A stretch of DNA of 64,000 bases from Tricholoma matsutake (GCA_026075535.2 AP026540.1:11656001-11720000); one strand, 5' to 3'. Shown: positions 1 to 11,678, counted from the first letter of the stretch. The notes: generated by a model not told the origin, from the sequence alone. A program made the numbers and translations.

Positions 1-2
1 AA

Positions 3-209
3 GCACAATTTGAAGAATGGTGCTTCAAGGGAGAATTAGACGGCGGTGACTATTTCCCTGAAGAATTCATTATCGACCGGGATGGTCTGACCCCAGGCAG
101 GAGACCACTAGTGGGAATTGGCCCACTACTGTGGAATGACCTTCAGTGGAACACCCACTACGATGAAGAAAGCGGATTTGAGCTGGCAAGGCAGCTCTTA
201 TTCGGATGA
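3..209 (+). CDS. 3' end of an unrecognised ORF, cut by the window edge
   Basis: An open frame enters from the left edge and ends at TGA 207-209, about 68 codons. It is rich in acidic and aromatic residues and has no motif I recognise. It lies upstream of a minisatellite and, once the family A insertion is removed, upstream of the polypurine tract and LTR of element B (10818-11481). I infer it is part of element B, but it could be an older host fragment. Confidence 0.35.
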   Translation, partial: AQFEEWCFKGELDGGDYFPEEFIIDRDGLTPGRRPLVGIGPLLWNDLQWNTHYDEESGFELARQLLFG

Positions 210-296
210 CATGGAGAACTGGGGACACTGCTGCATTCCAGCTGACACCCCCACACATCGACACCCCTGACCACTGAGCACAACTAGGTGCAAACT

Positions 297-504
297 GATT
301 GTCCACAAAGACATTAAACTAGTGATCGTCCACAAAGATGTTAAACTAGTGATCGTCCACAAAGATGTTAAACTAGCAATCGTCCGCAAGGATGTTAAAC
401 TACCAATCATCTGCAAAGACATTAAACTACCAATCGTCCGCAAAGACATTAAACTACCGATTGTCTGCAAAGACGTTAAACTACCGATCATCTGCAAAGA
501 CATT
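297..504 (+). repeat. 27-bp minisatellite, about 8 copies, interrupted by family A insertion
   Basis: Units of 27 bp of the form gatcgtccacaaagatgttaaactagt repeat from 297, with starts every 27 bases. Copies differ mainly by transitions at CG, TG or CA positions. The same unit resumes at 10493-10558 after the right LTR of family A, so the array was continuous before that insertion. The array is open in one frame as a 9-residue repeat, but I see no independent sign that it is translated. Confidence 0.85.
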
Positions 505-1593
505 GATGATACTCAACCAGGAAACCCAAACAAAACCCACAATAAGGGCTCGATTGGTATAACACTAGTTAGAGGAAGGTTGCGAGGTGGTACTAAATAT
601 CACCACTGTAAACCTGGGGTATGAAAACAACTCTAAAGGGTGTGCAATGAGGTGCAATGAGGTTCAAAGAGGCTTGAAAGTATTCGAAGCGCTGCGATGA
701 TGTTCAAGAGAAGTTCAATAATAATCAAGGGCATACAAAGTGCTGTGATAATGTTTGAGGGAAATTTAATGAAGTTTGATGAGTATTCAAAGAGGTGCAA
801 TGAAGTGCGAAGAAGTGCGATGAAGTTCGAAGAAGTTTGAAGGTCTTTATAGAAGATGAAGATGCCTTTGACAGTGACTGATGATAGACTATGAGGACGT
901 AGAAAGGGGTCTAGAGAGGATAGACAATATGCAATAGTTTCATGAAGCTAGTATGAGGAGTTCGAGGAAATTCAGCATAAAACACTGAATTTCGTGACTA
1001 AGTCGAGATGCTTGGACTCAAGAGAATAGCTCTTAAATCAGATGATTGAAGTGAGAGGATGATCTATTCTTCTCTTCTAAGTAGCTAGTACAAGGCTATA
1101 TATGTTTGGGAGAAGTGATACTAAAAAGGAAATAAAACATGAGGAATACATGAGGCCAGATATAAAACAATAGAGAATCTTTGCAAATCATAGAATAAAT
1201 GAAAGACGATAAAAAGGGAAACATCTAGAGACATGATTTATCACTGGTACCTGTCCCCATTGATCTAATATATCCTTGAGGTGTCAAAGCGCCACAATCA
1301 CATCCTAAAATCCCGTCGTTGTATCTCCTCGTGTCCGGTGGTGCTTGATATGCAATGCACTAACTCTTACAAGGTATGCTGCATGTATCCCAAGGGCAGT
1401 GTGATTGGTGTATGGTGGCCAAAGGCATTTGAAGTGCTGTGATATCATTCAAAGTTGTTCAAAGTTGTTCAAAGTCGATTGAAATAGTTTTGGAGCGGTG
1501 TCACAGGGTTTGTAGGGGTTGGGAGTGTGCATTTTGATGTTTTGATGCCTCTGGAGACAGTCCCAGAGTTTAGAGCGCACAGTGGACCTATCA
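504..1593 (-). repeat. 3' LTR of family A element
   Basis: Matches 9313-10492 along its length and is shorter mainly because the right copy has more units of a 10-bp gtgcaatgag repeat. It begins tgatgatact and ends gacctatca on the plus strand. Many differences from the other LTR are CG, TG or CA alternatives, for example aacactag against aatgctag near 570. Confidence 0.9.
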
Positions 1594-1607
1594 TCCTCCC
1601 CCTTACT
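1594..1607 (-). other. Polypurine tract of family A
   Basis: On the minus strand the bases next to the LTR read gtaagggggagga, directly followed by the LTR start TGATAGG. This is the usual place for the plus-strand primer of reverse transcription. Confidence 0.7.
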
Positions 1608-1742
1608 GAAATCCTGACTGTCCCAGTCAGCCGATCGGAGTCACATGCAAAATGCGTGATCGTGTTGAAATTGTAAACAAAACTCAAAAAACCTCTCATT
1701 CTTCTTTGTCACCTCTCCAAACCTTTGACACTATTTTTCATC

Positions 1743-3030
1743 ATGTCTCTTCTCGCCAAACTCAACACCGAAATCCTCGAATATGCCAAATCAATGCCCA
1801 ATTGCGGTGTCGCTGAAGACCTCAACTTTGAAGTGTGGGGGAAAGGTTTTTGTGAGAAGATGGTAAGTTTCTGATTTCCATTCGATATTTGGATTCTAAC
1901 GCGATATGTTCAGGCAGAATATGATGAATTGGCGGACGATTTGGGTGAGGAATGCGACTCAACCGTGCAACAGGTCGTCAACGAGCTTTTTGAGCTTTTC
2001 AAACCAATGGCTCAACGTGAATGGCTTTCATGGGGGGGAGACTTTTTATTTGCAGATATGAGTGAGCAGGTAGAGTGAGAGCGAAGGGAAGAGGAAGCAA
2101 GATGGGTTCGGGAGGAGCAGGAGGAGGCTCACAGGGCAGAGGAAGATGCAAAGAAGGTGAAGATCAAGGCTTGGGGGGGCATTGGTAGATGCTCAAAACG
2201 CAGCCCTTGCTGAGTTTCATGCTAAAACTTTGTCAAAGGAAGAACTGCAGCGATGAAATGTGGAGCTCGCAGTGGAGGCACAAGCAATCGAGAGGCTAGA
2301 GGCTGGAGAGGAGGATGAGGAAGAAGATTTGGGAGGATTGCCGATAATCAGGATTGGGAAGCATAAGGTAGTGGAGATCGAGGGAGACAAGGATGATGAT
2401 GACAAGATCGTCGAGGATGGGGTAGAGAGCAAGCAGAGGAGGTTTGCTGAGGGCAGACTTCTCGACTTCAAAGGCCCAGTGAGTTTTCGCTTTGTTTTCG
2501 AAGGGTTTTCAGGCTGCTAATCAATGTCGTAGTGCGATCAATGTGCTAAAATGATATCCCAGCCATCATGCATTGTCAAGGAGGGAGCCCCGAAGTGCAC
2601 AAAGTGCACTCAGGCAGCGCAGAGTTGCTACTGGCAAGGGGTCTCGAGGCGGGGACTTTGCAAAGGTGAAGCGAGACAATTCGGGGTTGTGAAACCAGAT
2701 TTGCACCCAAAACCAGGTATGAGTGTCATTTGATGTGTTTCGAGCTCTCTAATCGATCGTTTTAGTCATTCAAATTCATGCAGTGAGGGTGATCGAGCCC
2801 ATTGAAAACATTGTGGGACCTTCAACGCCATCAGGGGATAAGGCAAAGGGAAAGAAGTCGAAGGGAAAGGGGAAGGCAAAGGAGATTTGAGAGGTGGATG
2901 ATAGCGAGGCAATGGACGAAGGGGTAGTGATGCATCATCGACGCATCGTGGTGAGATTGGCAGAGAGGCGAGTTGATTTGGAGATGTTGTTAGATGAGAT
3001 AGAGGGGTTGGAAGGGTTACTGGCTGAGTA
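1743..3030 (+). pseudogene. Antisense accessory gene of family A with cysteine cluster
   Basis: A plus-strand gene opposite in direction to the retrotransposon that contains it. Exon 1 starts at ATG 1743 and ends 1862. Intron 1863-1913 has GTAAGT, a ctaac branch site and CAG. A second intron (2479-2532, GTGAGT, gctaat, TAG) and a third near 2716-2765 are clear. Exon 3 opens with a cysteine cluster: CDQC, a Cys eight residues later, then KCTKC and another Cys after six residues, the kind seen in agaric zinc-cluster proteins. The middle exon is strongly acidic. The reading frame is broken by TGA at 2076 and near 2254 and by one shift near 2180; at least the first fits CGA to TGA decay. The frame closes at TAG 3028-3030. 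Function is unknown; DNA or RNA binding is only suggested by the cysteines. Confidence 0.6.
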
Positions 3031-3274
3031 GGATGGTTTTCTTTTTGTGTTTTTGTGGACTTTGTTTTGTATTCTATCTTTTTAAATAAAATTTCATAAA
3101 TAATCGAAAGAAAACAATAAGAAAGAGGAAAGAAACAAAATACGAAAATAAGGGAAAGGCTCAGTAAATCATCATGGCCAAAAAACCCTTTTGAGTTTGC
3201 ACGACCACGCTATATGGCGATATCGCGACTTGTAATGTACACTAAATGAGAACGAAGTTATAAGTTCAATGTTT

Positions 3275-4330
3275 GAAACAAAGGAAAAGAATAGCTAGTC
3301 GGGTTCGATATCTGGAAAATTTTTGTCTATGTCAGAGTCAACGTCTGAAGTCTTTCAAAGTCCTTCGAGACAGTTCGAGTCGATGTCAAGGAAGTTCGGG
3401 GGAAGAGGGATGGACTTTCTGGCAAGATAGGGGAGGAGTCGGAATGCGGCGACAGGTCAATGAAGTATGGAACCATCTAATTTGCAAAGGATGTAAACAC
3501 CACCATAATTTCATTCGATAACAATGAGTGGGCCTAGGTATTGTGCACGCATCTTTCGATTGAGTGATTTCTCAATCTGTGTGTTTCGAAGTAGAACAAG
3601 GTCACCTTTCGTGAAGTCATAATCATGAATTGTTCGCTGGTGAACTTGTTCGAAGCGCTTTGCAGCTTCAAGCCATGCCAAAAAGACTTTTGAATGAAGG
3701 ACTTTGAGGTCTGAGGATCTCTTCTGTAGGGCGATGGCACGTCTGGTGATGAGGTCAGTAGTTGAGAGGATCGAAGCAGGAGGGGGTTGCAAGTAGGTGG
3801 CTTCAGAGATATTGAGGGGAATGAGGGGGTGTGATCCTGTAATAACGAAGTAAGGGGAGCAACCCATACATTTACAAACCGTAACTCGTTCTGCCCAAAA
3901 GACTGAGTGCACTCCATTTGACCATTTGCTTTGGTCTCCGTTGACGGCTTTGAATAGTGATTGGCGAACGTCAAAGTGGCTTTGTTCGATGAGTCCGTTG
4001 GTGCGAGAGTTGTAACCACTAATGCGAACGTGGTTAATATGGTAGCGCTTGGAGAGATACTCAATCGCGGTGATGAAAGCGCTTCCATTGTCGCTAACAA
4101 TCTTGTAAAGAGAGTCCCATCGACAAATGATGTCTTTGAAGATCCAGTCGCCGAGGGTTGTCGCGTTCTCATGTCGAAGCTTTCACCACTCTGGATATGT
4201 CGAGAGCAAACATTGGCCTTGGACAATGTACTTGAATCCAGCTGATGGAGGCATTTGCATAGTGTCGACATAAACTTTGCCGAATAGAGGAGCTGGCGTC
4301 GCGACTATGGGGGGAATTAGAAGGTTTCAC
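3275..4330 (-). pseudogene. Family A integrase and pol C-terminus
   Basis: The minus-strand reading contains an integrase core: VYVDTM, then SDNGSAF, then NGLIEQSHF, supplying the three acidic residues D, D and E. It is followed by a C-terminal segment with DLVLLRNTQIEKSLNRKM and then a GPLIVI motif typical of agaric Ty3 pol ends. The frame shifts at least once near 3910 and contains stops. Codons here keep more CG dinucleotides than elsewhere in the element. No chromodomain was seen after the integrase. Confidence 0.75.
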
Positions 4331-4899
4331 ATCTGATGAACCTGGCAGAGATGGCATGTTCGAATATACCAGGCGATGTCAGCCTTCATGTTGGGCCACC
4401 AGAATCGCAAAGTGATCAGGGACTTTGTAGCGAACACCATCTTGTGTCCGATGTTGTCATGAGCTGCGCAAATAATTTCGAGGCAGCGTTTGGGGATGGC
4501 AACAATTTTGTGAGCGCCGTGGGAGTCTTTTCTCCATAGTTTGCCTGAATCTATAAAGAATTCAGTGCAATATCGGATGAAGGCAGCATATTCTGCATCT
4601 GATAGATCAAGAGGTCATACCAAGTCACCTAACCACTTTTGAACATGAAGTAGTCATGCATCATCCTTTTTCGCATTGTTACTTTGCGGGATGCCTTTGT
4701 AGGTAACTTTGTTCTGCTGAGCGATATTGGAGGAGAGGGCGAGTGTCGGTTGTTGTTGGCAGAGGAATGGTCGAGTCGATATTGGGTTTATCTGGTGTAC
4801 AAAGCCATGAAGTCAATCTATCCAGTCTCCAAAGTCTTCTTCATTATTGAGCTGGCTGTCTTTGGCTTGTGGTGGATGTCATGAGAGTCCATCGGGACC

Positions 4900-6180
4900 G
4901 TGATGTGTTCCTGCGACATAAACGAGGGTGAAGTGAAAGGTGAGTATCGAAACAATCCAACGGTTTATACTAGCACTAGGTGCGATATTGGGGTTCGATA
5001 ACATGCCTTTGATGTACCTCACATCAACTTCGATGATAAGATTGCGAATGCCAATAATATAAAGTCGAAGGGCGCCGAGGCTCGATAAAGTCCGTAGAGT
5101 TTGAGCTTTGGTTGTGAAAATCGAGATTCACAGTTGTTGAGCGTAATGGAACCGAATTGGCTATAATAGTGCTTTCAAAGATTGTCGGGGTCGCATTGGG
5201 CGAGGAAAAAACTGATGGCGATGTGTGAAGTGTCAACCGATAGTATGACTGGTGCGTTGGATGAATAGTCGATGGCACAAATGGCTGGCGAGGTGATAAG
5301 GGCTTGTTTCAGGTCTTCCTGTGCTGCAATTTGCTTCGGTCCAAAATCAAAAGGGACATCTTTTTGCATAAGGTGTATTAGAGCTGTAGCATGTTGAGCA
5401 AAGTTCCGAATAAAGATACGACAAACTCCAATGGTTCCTAGAAATGCCTTGACTTTGGTAAGGCCCCCACTTGCTAACTGCTGCGATGCGAGTGGGATCA
5501 GCCATACAACCTTCGATATTGCATCGATGACCTAGAACAATTATTTCAGAAATGCAAAGGTAAAGTTTCGGACCCAAAAATGTTCCTCCACAATACTTCA
5601 TGCATTAGACTATACGATTTAGATTCCTGAAATGCTCCCAAACAAAGCGTCAAATGCCTGGATTATCAGCGATCGTCTTGTAAGATCCTCCGATAGTTCA
5701 ATATTCTGATTTTGGACCCTTAACTGGTGTGTCGTTGATGTAAGGGATGGTGATATGAGGGATTTCGGGTTGTAGGATAAACATTACATCGTCGTGTAAG
5801 ATTGGGACCAAGTTCGTCCAACCCATCAGTAGCGTGACGATTCGAAGTGCTCCAAAAGGCATCTGAAATGTCATTAGATCTTGAGATGATTCTGCGACTT
5901 TCCTTTTGTTGAATGCGACATATAAGTCCAACATTCCACTGCAAGCACATCCACCAAATTGTTCGGCTAGATGCTCTGGGATCAGGACAATGCCAGAGTG
6001 CTGTATCATTACTTGATTAAGAGGCTCGAGACTGTGAATGATTCGAAGTGATTTTGCATCTTTCTTTGCAATGCAAAACCATCGCGACCGATATGACGAG
6101 TTCGACAACTCGTATACTCCTGCTTCTATCTTCTTTTTTAGCATCCTGCAGATCTGTTTGTACAGACCAGGGGGTATAGG
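4900..6180 (-). pseudogene. Family A reverse transcriptase and RNase H
   Basis: The segment 5698-6144 reads RSRWFCIAKKDAKSLRIIHS, then the conserved MLDLY block, FQMPFGALRIVTLLMGWTN, and the catalytic box. The box reads YIND at 5730-5741 where Ty3 elements have YIDD, so one catalytic aspartate is lost. RNase H begins near 5369 with DFGPKQIAAQEDLKQALITS and ILSVDTSHIAISFFLAQ, keeping the first aspartate. Shifts and stops separate the pieces. Confidence 0.75.
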
Positions 6181-6947
6181 GATATTATGTTCGACCCATG
6201 GAGTGTGAGGAATAACAGGGAATTCTATAGGAGGAAAGAAGTTGGGGTGGAAGCTTCCTTGTTCTTGTTCGGTCCATGCGAAACCCGTTTCGTGATTTCA
6301 AATAAAATCGTGCATAAGCTTTCATTCTTCTGGCCATAGAAAATTGCCAGAATGGTTTTTGTCGATGATAGCTTTGCGTTTGAGTGTATATTGGGGAGAA
6401 GGGACAAACGATGGGAGGTGAGGATTGAGTTTTGGCATTTGCTCGAGGGGGTCGCCAGTGATTTTTTGAATGATGCAAAATTGATTGGGTAGTTCAGTAA
6501 TAACCAGCCGAACCTTCTGTGTGACTGGTTTGTATTTCTTCTTTGATGCTGCAAAGGTTGGGTATATAGAGTTGGTTGATGAGACGTGGGGAGGGGATAT
6601 GATAGCGAAGTCATGCATAGAGGTGGCCGTTGGGCCCGATAAAGATGTTGCATACTGGCAACTAGCTGTTAAATATAAATTCGCAAGGATCAAAGAAAAG
6701 GAAATAGGGTTCAAAGAGTTCGAGGAGTCAATATCGGGAATAATCACAGTGTACTCAATAGTTATAGAGGAAATAGAATGGTCAAAAGAAATAATGAGGG
6801 CACACTGGTCATTCTCCAAGATTTTATCCTCTAGTTGCAAAAATCCTCACAAACTACTCTTCTTTGTCAATTAGATTGGGGAATAGTTGGAATAGCGCAG
6901 GATCGTGTTGAGTTCGGATCAAATATAGTTATTGTCTGTGCTTTGTT

Positions 6948-7811
6948 TCAATAATTCTTGACTGTACTCTCTGTGAGAACGTTGAATGGTCGTCCAAGCA
7001 GAATCTCGTATGCTGGATCGCAGATGATGTGTATCTGCATATAGAGAGTGATGCTACTGACTTCACAAGGTACGTTCCTTGCCAAACCTAGACTCTGGTC
7101 AATACCACCATTAGCCAATTGCAGAGGGATGTGTATCGAAGGATTGTATGCGAGACCAAGTTTGTGACAGACTTCTTCTGACATCACGATGATTGATGAA
7201 CCCAGGTCGACTACATTTTTGACTGGATTTCTTCTGTTGACGTTCATAATAACCGATCTAATAGAATGTGATTCCTTCACTGCAATAAAAGGTTCGGGTA
7301 TTTCTCCAGGGCGAAGACTGCTAATATAGGTTTCGTAAAGGTCGTCAATTATGAATATGTCATTGTGAAGGAGATTCATAGCGTTATTTCCTTTGGGTTG
7401 TTGGGTACAACGCGCAGTGACCTGTTCTTTCTATTTCGCACGAACTTCGGGCGATAGCAAAAGTAATTCTTTGGGGGTTAGAGTGATAATCGGTGTTTTC
7501 ATCGATCGAGTGAAGACGTCTTCGGTGATTTTGTCCTTTTGAATGGGAGCTTGGGTATGGTATGATAGGCCATCTTTTGCTTTACCTATCGATGCGAAGT
7601 TACATTTGTGAGGAGGTAGGTACGAGTTTTCTTTAGCACCATTGTAGGGATGTATTACCGGTTGCGATGATTGCTCAGAGATCAAAGATGGTGCCATATT
7701 TGAAGTAGGTGGGTTGGTCGCTGTGGACAATATCGATGGTGCCGGTGGTTGCGGGATGAATTGTTCGACCATTGCAGGGATCGAGGGTTGTGGGGTAGGA
7801 GCTGCTGGCAC
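6948..7811 (-). pseudogene. Family A protease region and linker
   Basis: 7379-6948 reads VVDLGSSIIVMSEEVCHKLGL, a retroviral-type aspartic protease core in which DLGSS takes the place of the usual DSGA-type motif, followed by a typical ILLGRPF strand. Upstream, 7811-7431 is a proline- and serine-rich linker ending in LLLLSPEVRAK. The enzyme would cut the gag-pol polyprotein. The region between 6225 and 6850 is shifted and unreadable as one frame. Confidence 0.6.
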
Positions 7812-8000
7812 ATTTGAATCAGTTCACGTAAAAGGTCTACCACTTCGCAAAGCATATATCTCTTGTTCAAGTTGTGCGATATGATCTTCGGCCATTGTGG
7901 ATAAGTCGTTAATTTGATAAACACCCTTGTATGGCGTCGAAGAAATGGTTGAAGGTGCGATATTATACATTAGTGAAGGGGTAAGGTTAGATGGAGGGTT

Positions 8001-9274
8001 TCATCGATTCCATTCGTCAATCCTGTCCTTGATAAAATGACCAGGGATGCTTCGTGGAGTGAATTGACCATTTGGGAGAACAATTTTGCCTTCTGTGTTC
8101 TTCTTACACTTTCCTTTGTTGATATAAGACTGGCAAACCAAGCAGTCACTAATAAAATGTCCTGTAAGCCCACAAAAGATGCAAACTAATGTTTTGAGCT
8201 GTTTCGAATGAAATCTGCTGTTAGGTTGAGTAGTGTTCATGGTCTTCGAACCTGCTAAAGCTGTTACAAGAGTGGCTGCAAATTTCTCGAGGATTGCCGT
8301 AAGGTCTTCTGATTTAATTTGGGGCAAAGATGTCGATGTTGTTGGGATTGCCAAAGGTGCTGAAGAATGCGAACTAAGTAGCAATGTCAAATCCGAGCTG
8401 ATAGATCCCGCTAAAACAAATTTTGCCACTGCGTGAATATCGTCAAGTGGGTAGGGGTTGTCAGGGTAGTGATCGGGGAATTTTAGTTCAAGTCGTCGAG
8501 TGATTCTAGCCCATAAGCCTGGTTGGAAACCCCTGATGAAGGCTCTGCTTTGTTCTGCATCAGAAATCCTGCCTTAGTAGATAGAAACTTTGTAATGTTA
8601 TAGAATGACTGGTAGTATAATCCCAAATTGCTCGCGTTGTAAATACCTATGCAAAGTTGTTCGCTGACGAGTTTGTCCATGTCCCAAATCAACCATTTCC
8701 AATCATCTTCAGAACCGGGGTACAGTTGGTGAATTGCGATGCAAAAGTTCTGGAACAAAATGCTGGCATCGTATTCTGGAATCGATTCCCAGAGTTCAGA
8801 AGTGTCAATATCGAGGTAGCGACAAGCATGCTTCTTCATATCCTCCGAGTTCGTGACATTGCATGCCAAGAAAAGCAATTCGAGTTTGTTAAAGTATCTG
8901 CAAAGTTCTTGTGGCTGGGTAGGGTCCAATTTTGGAGCCGTGGAATGACCATGAGCTGGCATTGTTGCTTGCGTAGTCATGAATGCGATGTTTCTAGGAG
9001 TAGGAGTTAAAACTTGTGTGAATGATGGTAGAGGAGTCAAAGTTGTTGGAAGGATAAATGAAGATGTAGATGACGAAGATGAAGAAGTAGAAGATGATGT
9101 CGAGGGCGATGATATTGGTGAAGGGAATAGTCGACAATGAGTCGATTCTGCTTTGGAAACAGGTATAAGAATATCTCCTGATTGTTCGAGAGATTCGAAG
9201 GCATGACAAGTGTCGATCTGTAGGTTTCTAGCTTGTGTTGGCCTAAGCTGGGAGATTCGAGATGGATTAGGCAA
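8001..9274 (-). pseudogene. Family A gag with zinc knuckle
   Basis: 9274-8483 codes a capsid-like segment with a serine-rich N-terminus followed by helical sequence with many Trp and Leu (for example DDWKWLIWDMDKLV). After a shift, 8429-8001 continues and contains CIFCGLTGHFISDC, a CCHC zinc knuckle for RNA packaging. The frame opens close to the primer site without a clear ATG; the first codon in frame at 9274 is TTG. Confidence 0.7.
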
Positions 9275-9290
9275 TGAAATGATTTAGAAA

Positions 9291-9309
9291 CCCCTCACAG
9301 TGGGCTCCA
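9291..9309 (-). other. Primer binding site of family A
   Basis: Minus strand reads TGGAGCCCACTGTGAGGGG, three bases inside the right LTR. The TGG start matches the CCA end of a tRNA. I could not assign the tRNA; the tRNA-Ala in this window does not match beyond the first bases. Confidence 0.55.
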
Positions 9310-9312
9310 AAA

Positions 9313-10492
9313 TGATGATACTTGACCAGGAAACCCAAACAAAACCCACAATAAGGGCTCGATTGGTATAATGCTAGTTAGAGGAAGGTTCCGAGGTGGT
9401 ACTAAATATCACCACTGTAAACCTGGGGTATGAAAATGACTCTAAAGGGTGTGCAATGAGGTGCAATGAGGTGCAATGAGGTGCAATGAGGTGCAATGAG
9501 GTTCGAAGAGGTGCAATGAGGTTCGAAGAGGTGCAATGAGGTTCAAAGAGGCTCAAAAGTATTCGAAGCACTGCAATGATGTTCGAGAGAAGTTCGATAA
9601 TAATCGAGGGTGTACAAAGTGCTGTGATAACGTTTGATGGAAATTTAATGAAGTTTGATGAGTATTCAAAGAGGTGCAATGAAGTGCAAAGAAGTGCAAT
9701 GAAGTTCAAAGAAGTGTGATGAAGTTCAAAGAAGTTCGAAGGTCTTTATAGAAGATGAAGATGCCTTTGACAGTGACTGATGATAGACTATGAGGACGTA
9801 GAAAGGGGTCTAGAGAGGATAGACAATATGCAATAGTTTCATGAAGCTAGTATGAGGAGTTCGAGGAAATTCAGCATAAAACACTGAATTTTGTGACTAA
9901 GTCGAGATGCTTGGACTCAAGAGAATAGCGCTTAAATCAGATGATTGAAGTGAGAGGATGATCTATTCTTCTCTTCTAAGTAGCTAGTACAAGGCTATAT
10001 ATGTTTGGGAGAAGTGATACTAAAAAGGAAATAAAACATGAGGAATACATGAGGCCAGATATAAAACAATAGAGAATCTTTGCAAATCATAGAATAAATG
10101 AAAGACGATAAAAAGGGAAATGTCTAGAGACATGATTTATCACTGGTACCTGTCCCCATTGATCTAATATATCCTTGAGGTGTCAAAGCGCCACAATCGC
10201 ATCCTAAAATCCCGTCATTGTATCTCCTCGTGTCCGGTGGTGCTTGATATGCAATGCACTAACTCTTACAAGGTATGCTGTGTGTATCCCAAGGGCAGTG
10301 TGATTGGTGTACGGCAGCCGAAGGCATTTGAAGTGCTGCAATATTGTTCAAAGTCATTCAAAGTCATTCAAAGTCGACTGAAATAGTTTTGGAGCAGTGT
10401 TGCGGGGTTCGTAGGGGTTGGGAGCATGCATTTTGATGTTTTGATGCCTCTGGAGATGGTCCCAGAGTTTAGAGCGCACAGTGGACCTATCA
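9313..10492 (-). repeat. 5' LTR of family A element
   Basis: Homologous to 504-1593. Contains an internal array of gtgcaatgag units at about 9450-9545 that is shorter in the other copy. Ends gacctatca, followed directly by the resumed 27-bp minisatellite. Confidence 0.9.
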
Positions 10493-10817
10493 ACGTTAAA
10501 CTACCAACTGTCTGCAGAGACGTTAAACTACCGAGCATCCGCAAAGATGTAAAACTATGGTGATTGCCCTTGATACTGCACAGACCCTACAGACCCCTCC
10601 CCTTCTGATGACACCACTGACTCCTTGACACCACTGCTAAGGGCAGTATAGAACGAAAAGAACCTGATCATGGTCCAAGCTTGGACATGAACGATTCCTC
10701 CACCACACCCCTCGATCCTGACCCACCCACATATCCAGACCATACCCAATCAGACTGTGGAGGAGAGACAAAAATTTAGGTCAAAGTGTGGAACTTTCAA
10801 CCATAGTGGGGGGGTAA
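10493..10817 (+). other. 3' internal end of element B with polypurine tract
   Basis: Begins with two to three more minisatellite units, then non-coding sequence that ends in catagtgggggggtaa directly before the LTR start TGTTAC. The purine run 10805-10817 is the likely plus-strand primer of element B, which runs in the plus direction. Confidence 0.6.
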
Positions 10818-11481
10818 TGTTACAATTTTCCTTGTAACTCATGGAACCTGACCGACCCGACCGACCCGACGATCCCCTCCAGACAGGAGGCACTACCTGA
10901 TTCATGCCTAGGGCATGTCCTTGACACCAGACACATGCATGATGCATGCCAACTGCATGCATTCGATCCCCTTCCTGTGGAAGGCACCCTTGATGCATGG
11001 TGACTCCATGCACCTGAACCCATTCCCACACATGCTGTGATACGACAGCCCCTTGACATGAGGTCCATGATGTTGGACTCTCACGATCGACATGCTACAC
11101 CGCAGCACTCCATGACATCGGATGCCTCATGCTAGGCATGAGGCTTATTGTTTCTATTCATACCTGATACACATCTACCTTTCCGATTGAACGATAAGGA
11201 CCTTCCTACTAGTATAAGTACTGCGACTTGTAGTAGGGATGTCCTTAGTTTAGATCTAGGCATTCTACAGCCTTAACTTGCAACTCACGAACTTACTCGA
11301 AACCACTAAGGAAGCCCCTTAGTGCGTGAACCTGAACAACTCTACGCAGAAGCCCTGCTAGAGTGCACTACCTATCTTATGTCGGACACTCTGAGTAAGA
11401 CTAGTGCTGAACAACTCGTCGAGGAAGCACCTCACCGAACGACATCGACTAGAACGAGTGGTTGAGGCTTCGCCCTTAACA
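10818..11481 (+). repeat. 3' LTR of element B
   Basis: Starts TGTTACAATT and ends CCCTTAACA, with TGTTA and TAACA as a perfect 5-bp inverted end. A diverged inverted copy of its last 300 bases lies at 56814-57115. The first third holds many catgcatg palindromes. The 5' LTR is outside the window, so no target duplication can be tested. Confidence 0.75.
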
Positions 11482-11487
11482 CACCTA

Positions 11488-11678
11488 AACCTCTCATCAC
11501 TGCAGATGGAAGTACAGAATACTTCATTGACCAAATACTTGAACAGCATGTGTGAGGCCGAGGCCATCAATTTTTAGTACGATGGACCAGATATGGACCT
11601 GAGCATGACATGTGGCTACTACACTCAGAACTACTGGAAATGGAGGCCCTTGCAAAATGGGAGAAAGAGCACAAGTAG
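11488..11678 (+). pseudogene. Chromodomain end of a third Ty3 pol gene
   Basis: Frame from 11488 reads EYFIDQILEQHV, stop, GRGHQFLVRWTRYGPEHDMW and then LLHSELLEMEALAKWEKEHK before TAG 11676-11678. This is the C-terminal chromodomain of chromovirus integrases, which bind histone marks and guide insertion. The single in-frame TGA falls where arginine is usual. Element B inserted just before it, so its upstream half should lie left of the window. Confidence 0.75.

Larger units (their letters stand above)
504..10492 (-). mobile_element. Ty3/gypsy LTR retrotransposon, family A, degraded, full length
   Basis: Two long direct repeats (504-1593 and 9313-10492) bound an interior that reads, on the minus strand, gag, protease, reverse transcriptase, RNase H, integrase. 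The LTRs read TG...CA on both strands. A polypurine tract lies inside the left LTR and a primer site inside the right LTR, which fixes the minus orientation. The flanks read acat on the left and acgt on the right, a 4-bp target duplication with one CG to CA change. A solo LTR of the same group at 31939 has an exact 4-bp duplication. Coding frames are full of stops and shifts. A plus-strand accessory gene lies between the integrase and the 3' LTR. Confidence 0.9.

Noticed and set aside
297..504. 27-bp repeats as a CRISPR array
   Set aside because: Units are contiguous with no spacers, and the context is eukaryotic retrotransposon sequence. It is a minisatellite.
322..624. Repeat protein encoded by the minisatellite
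   Set aside because: Openness follows from the 27-bp period (multiple of three). The frame runs into the LTR of family A.
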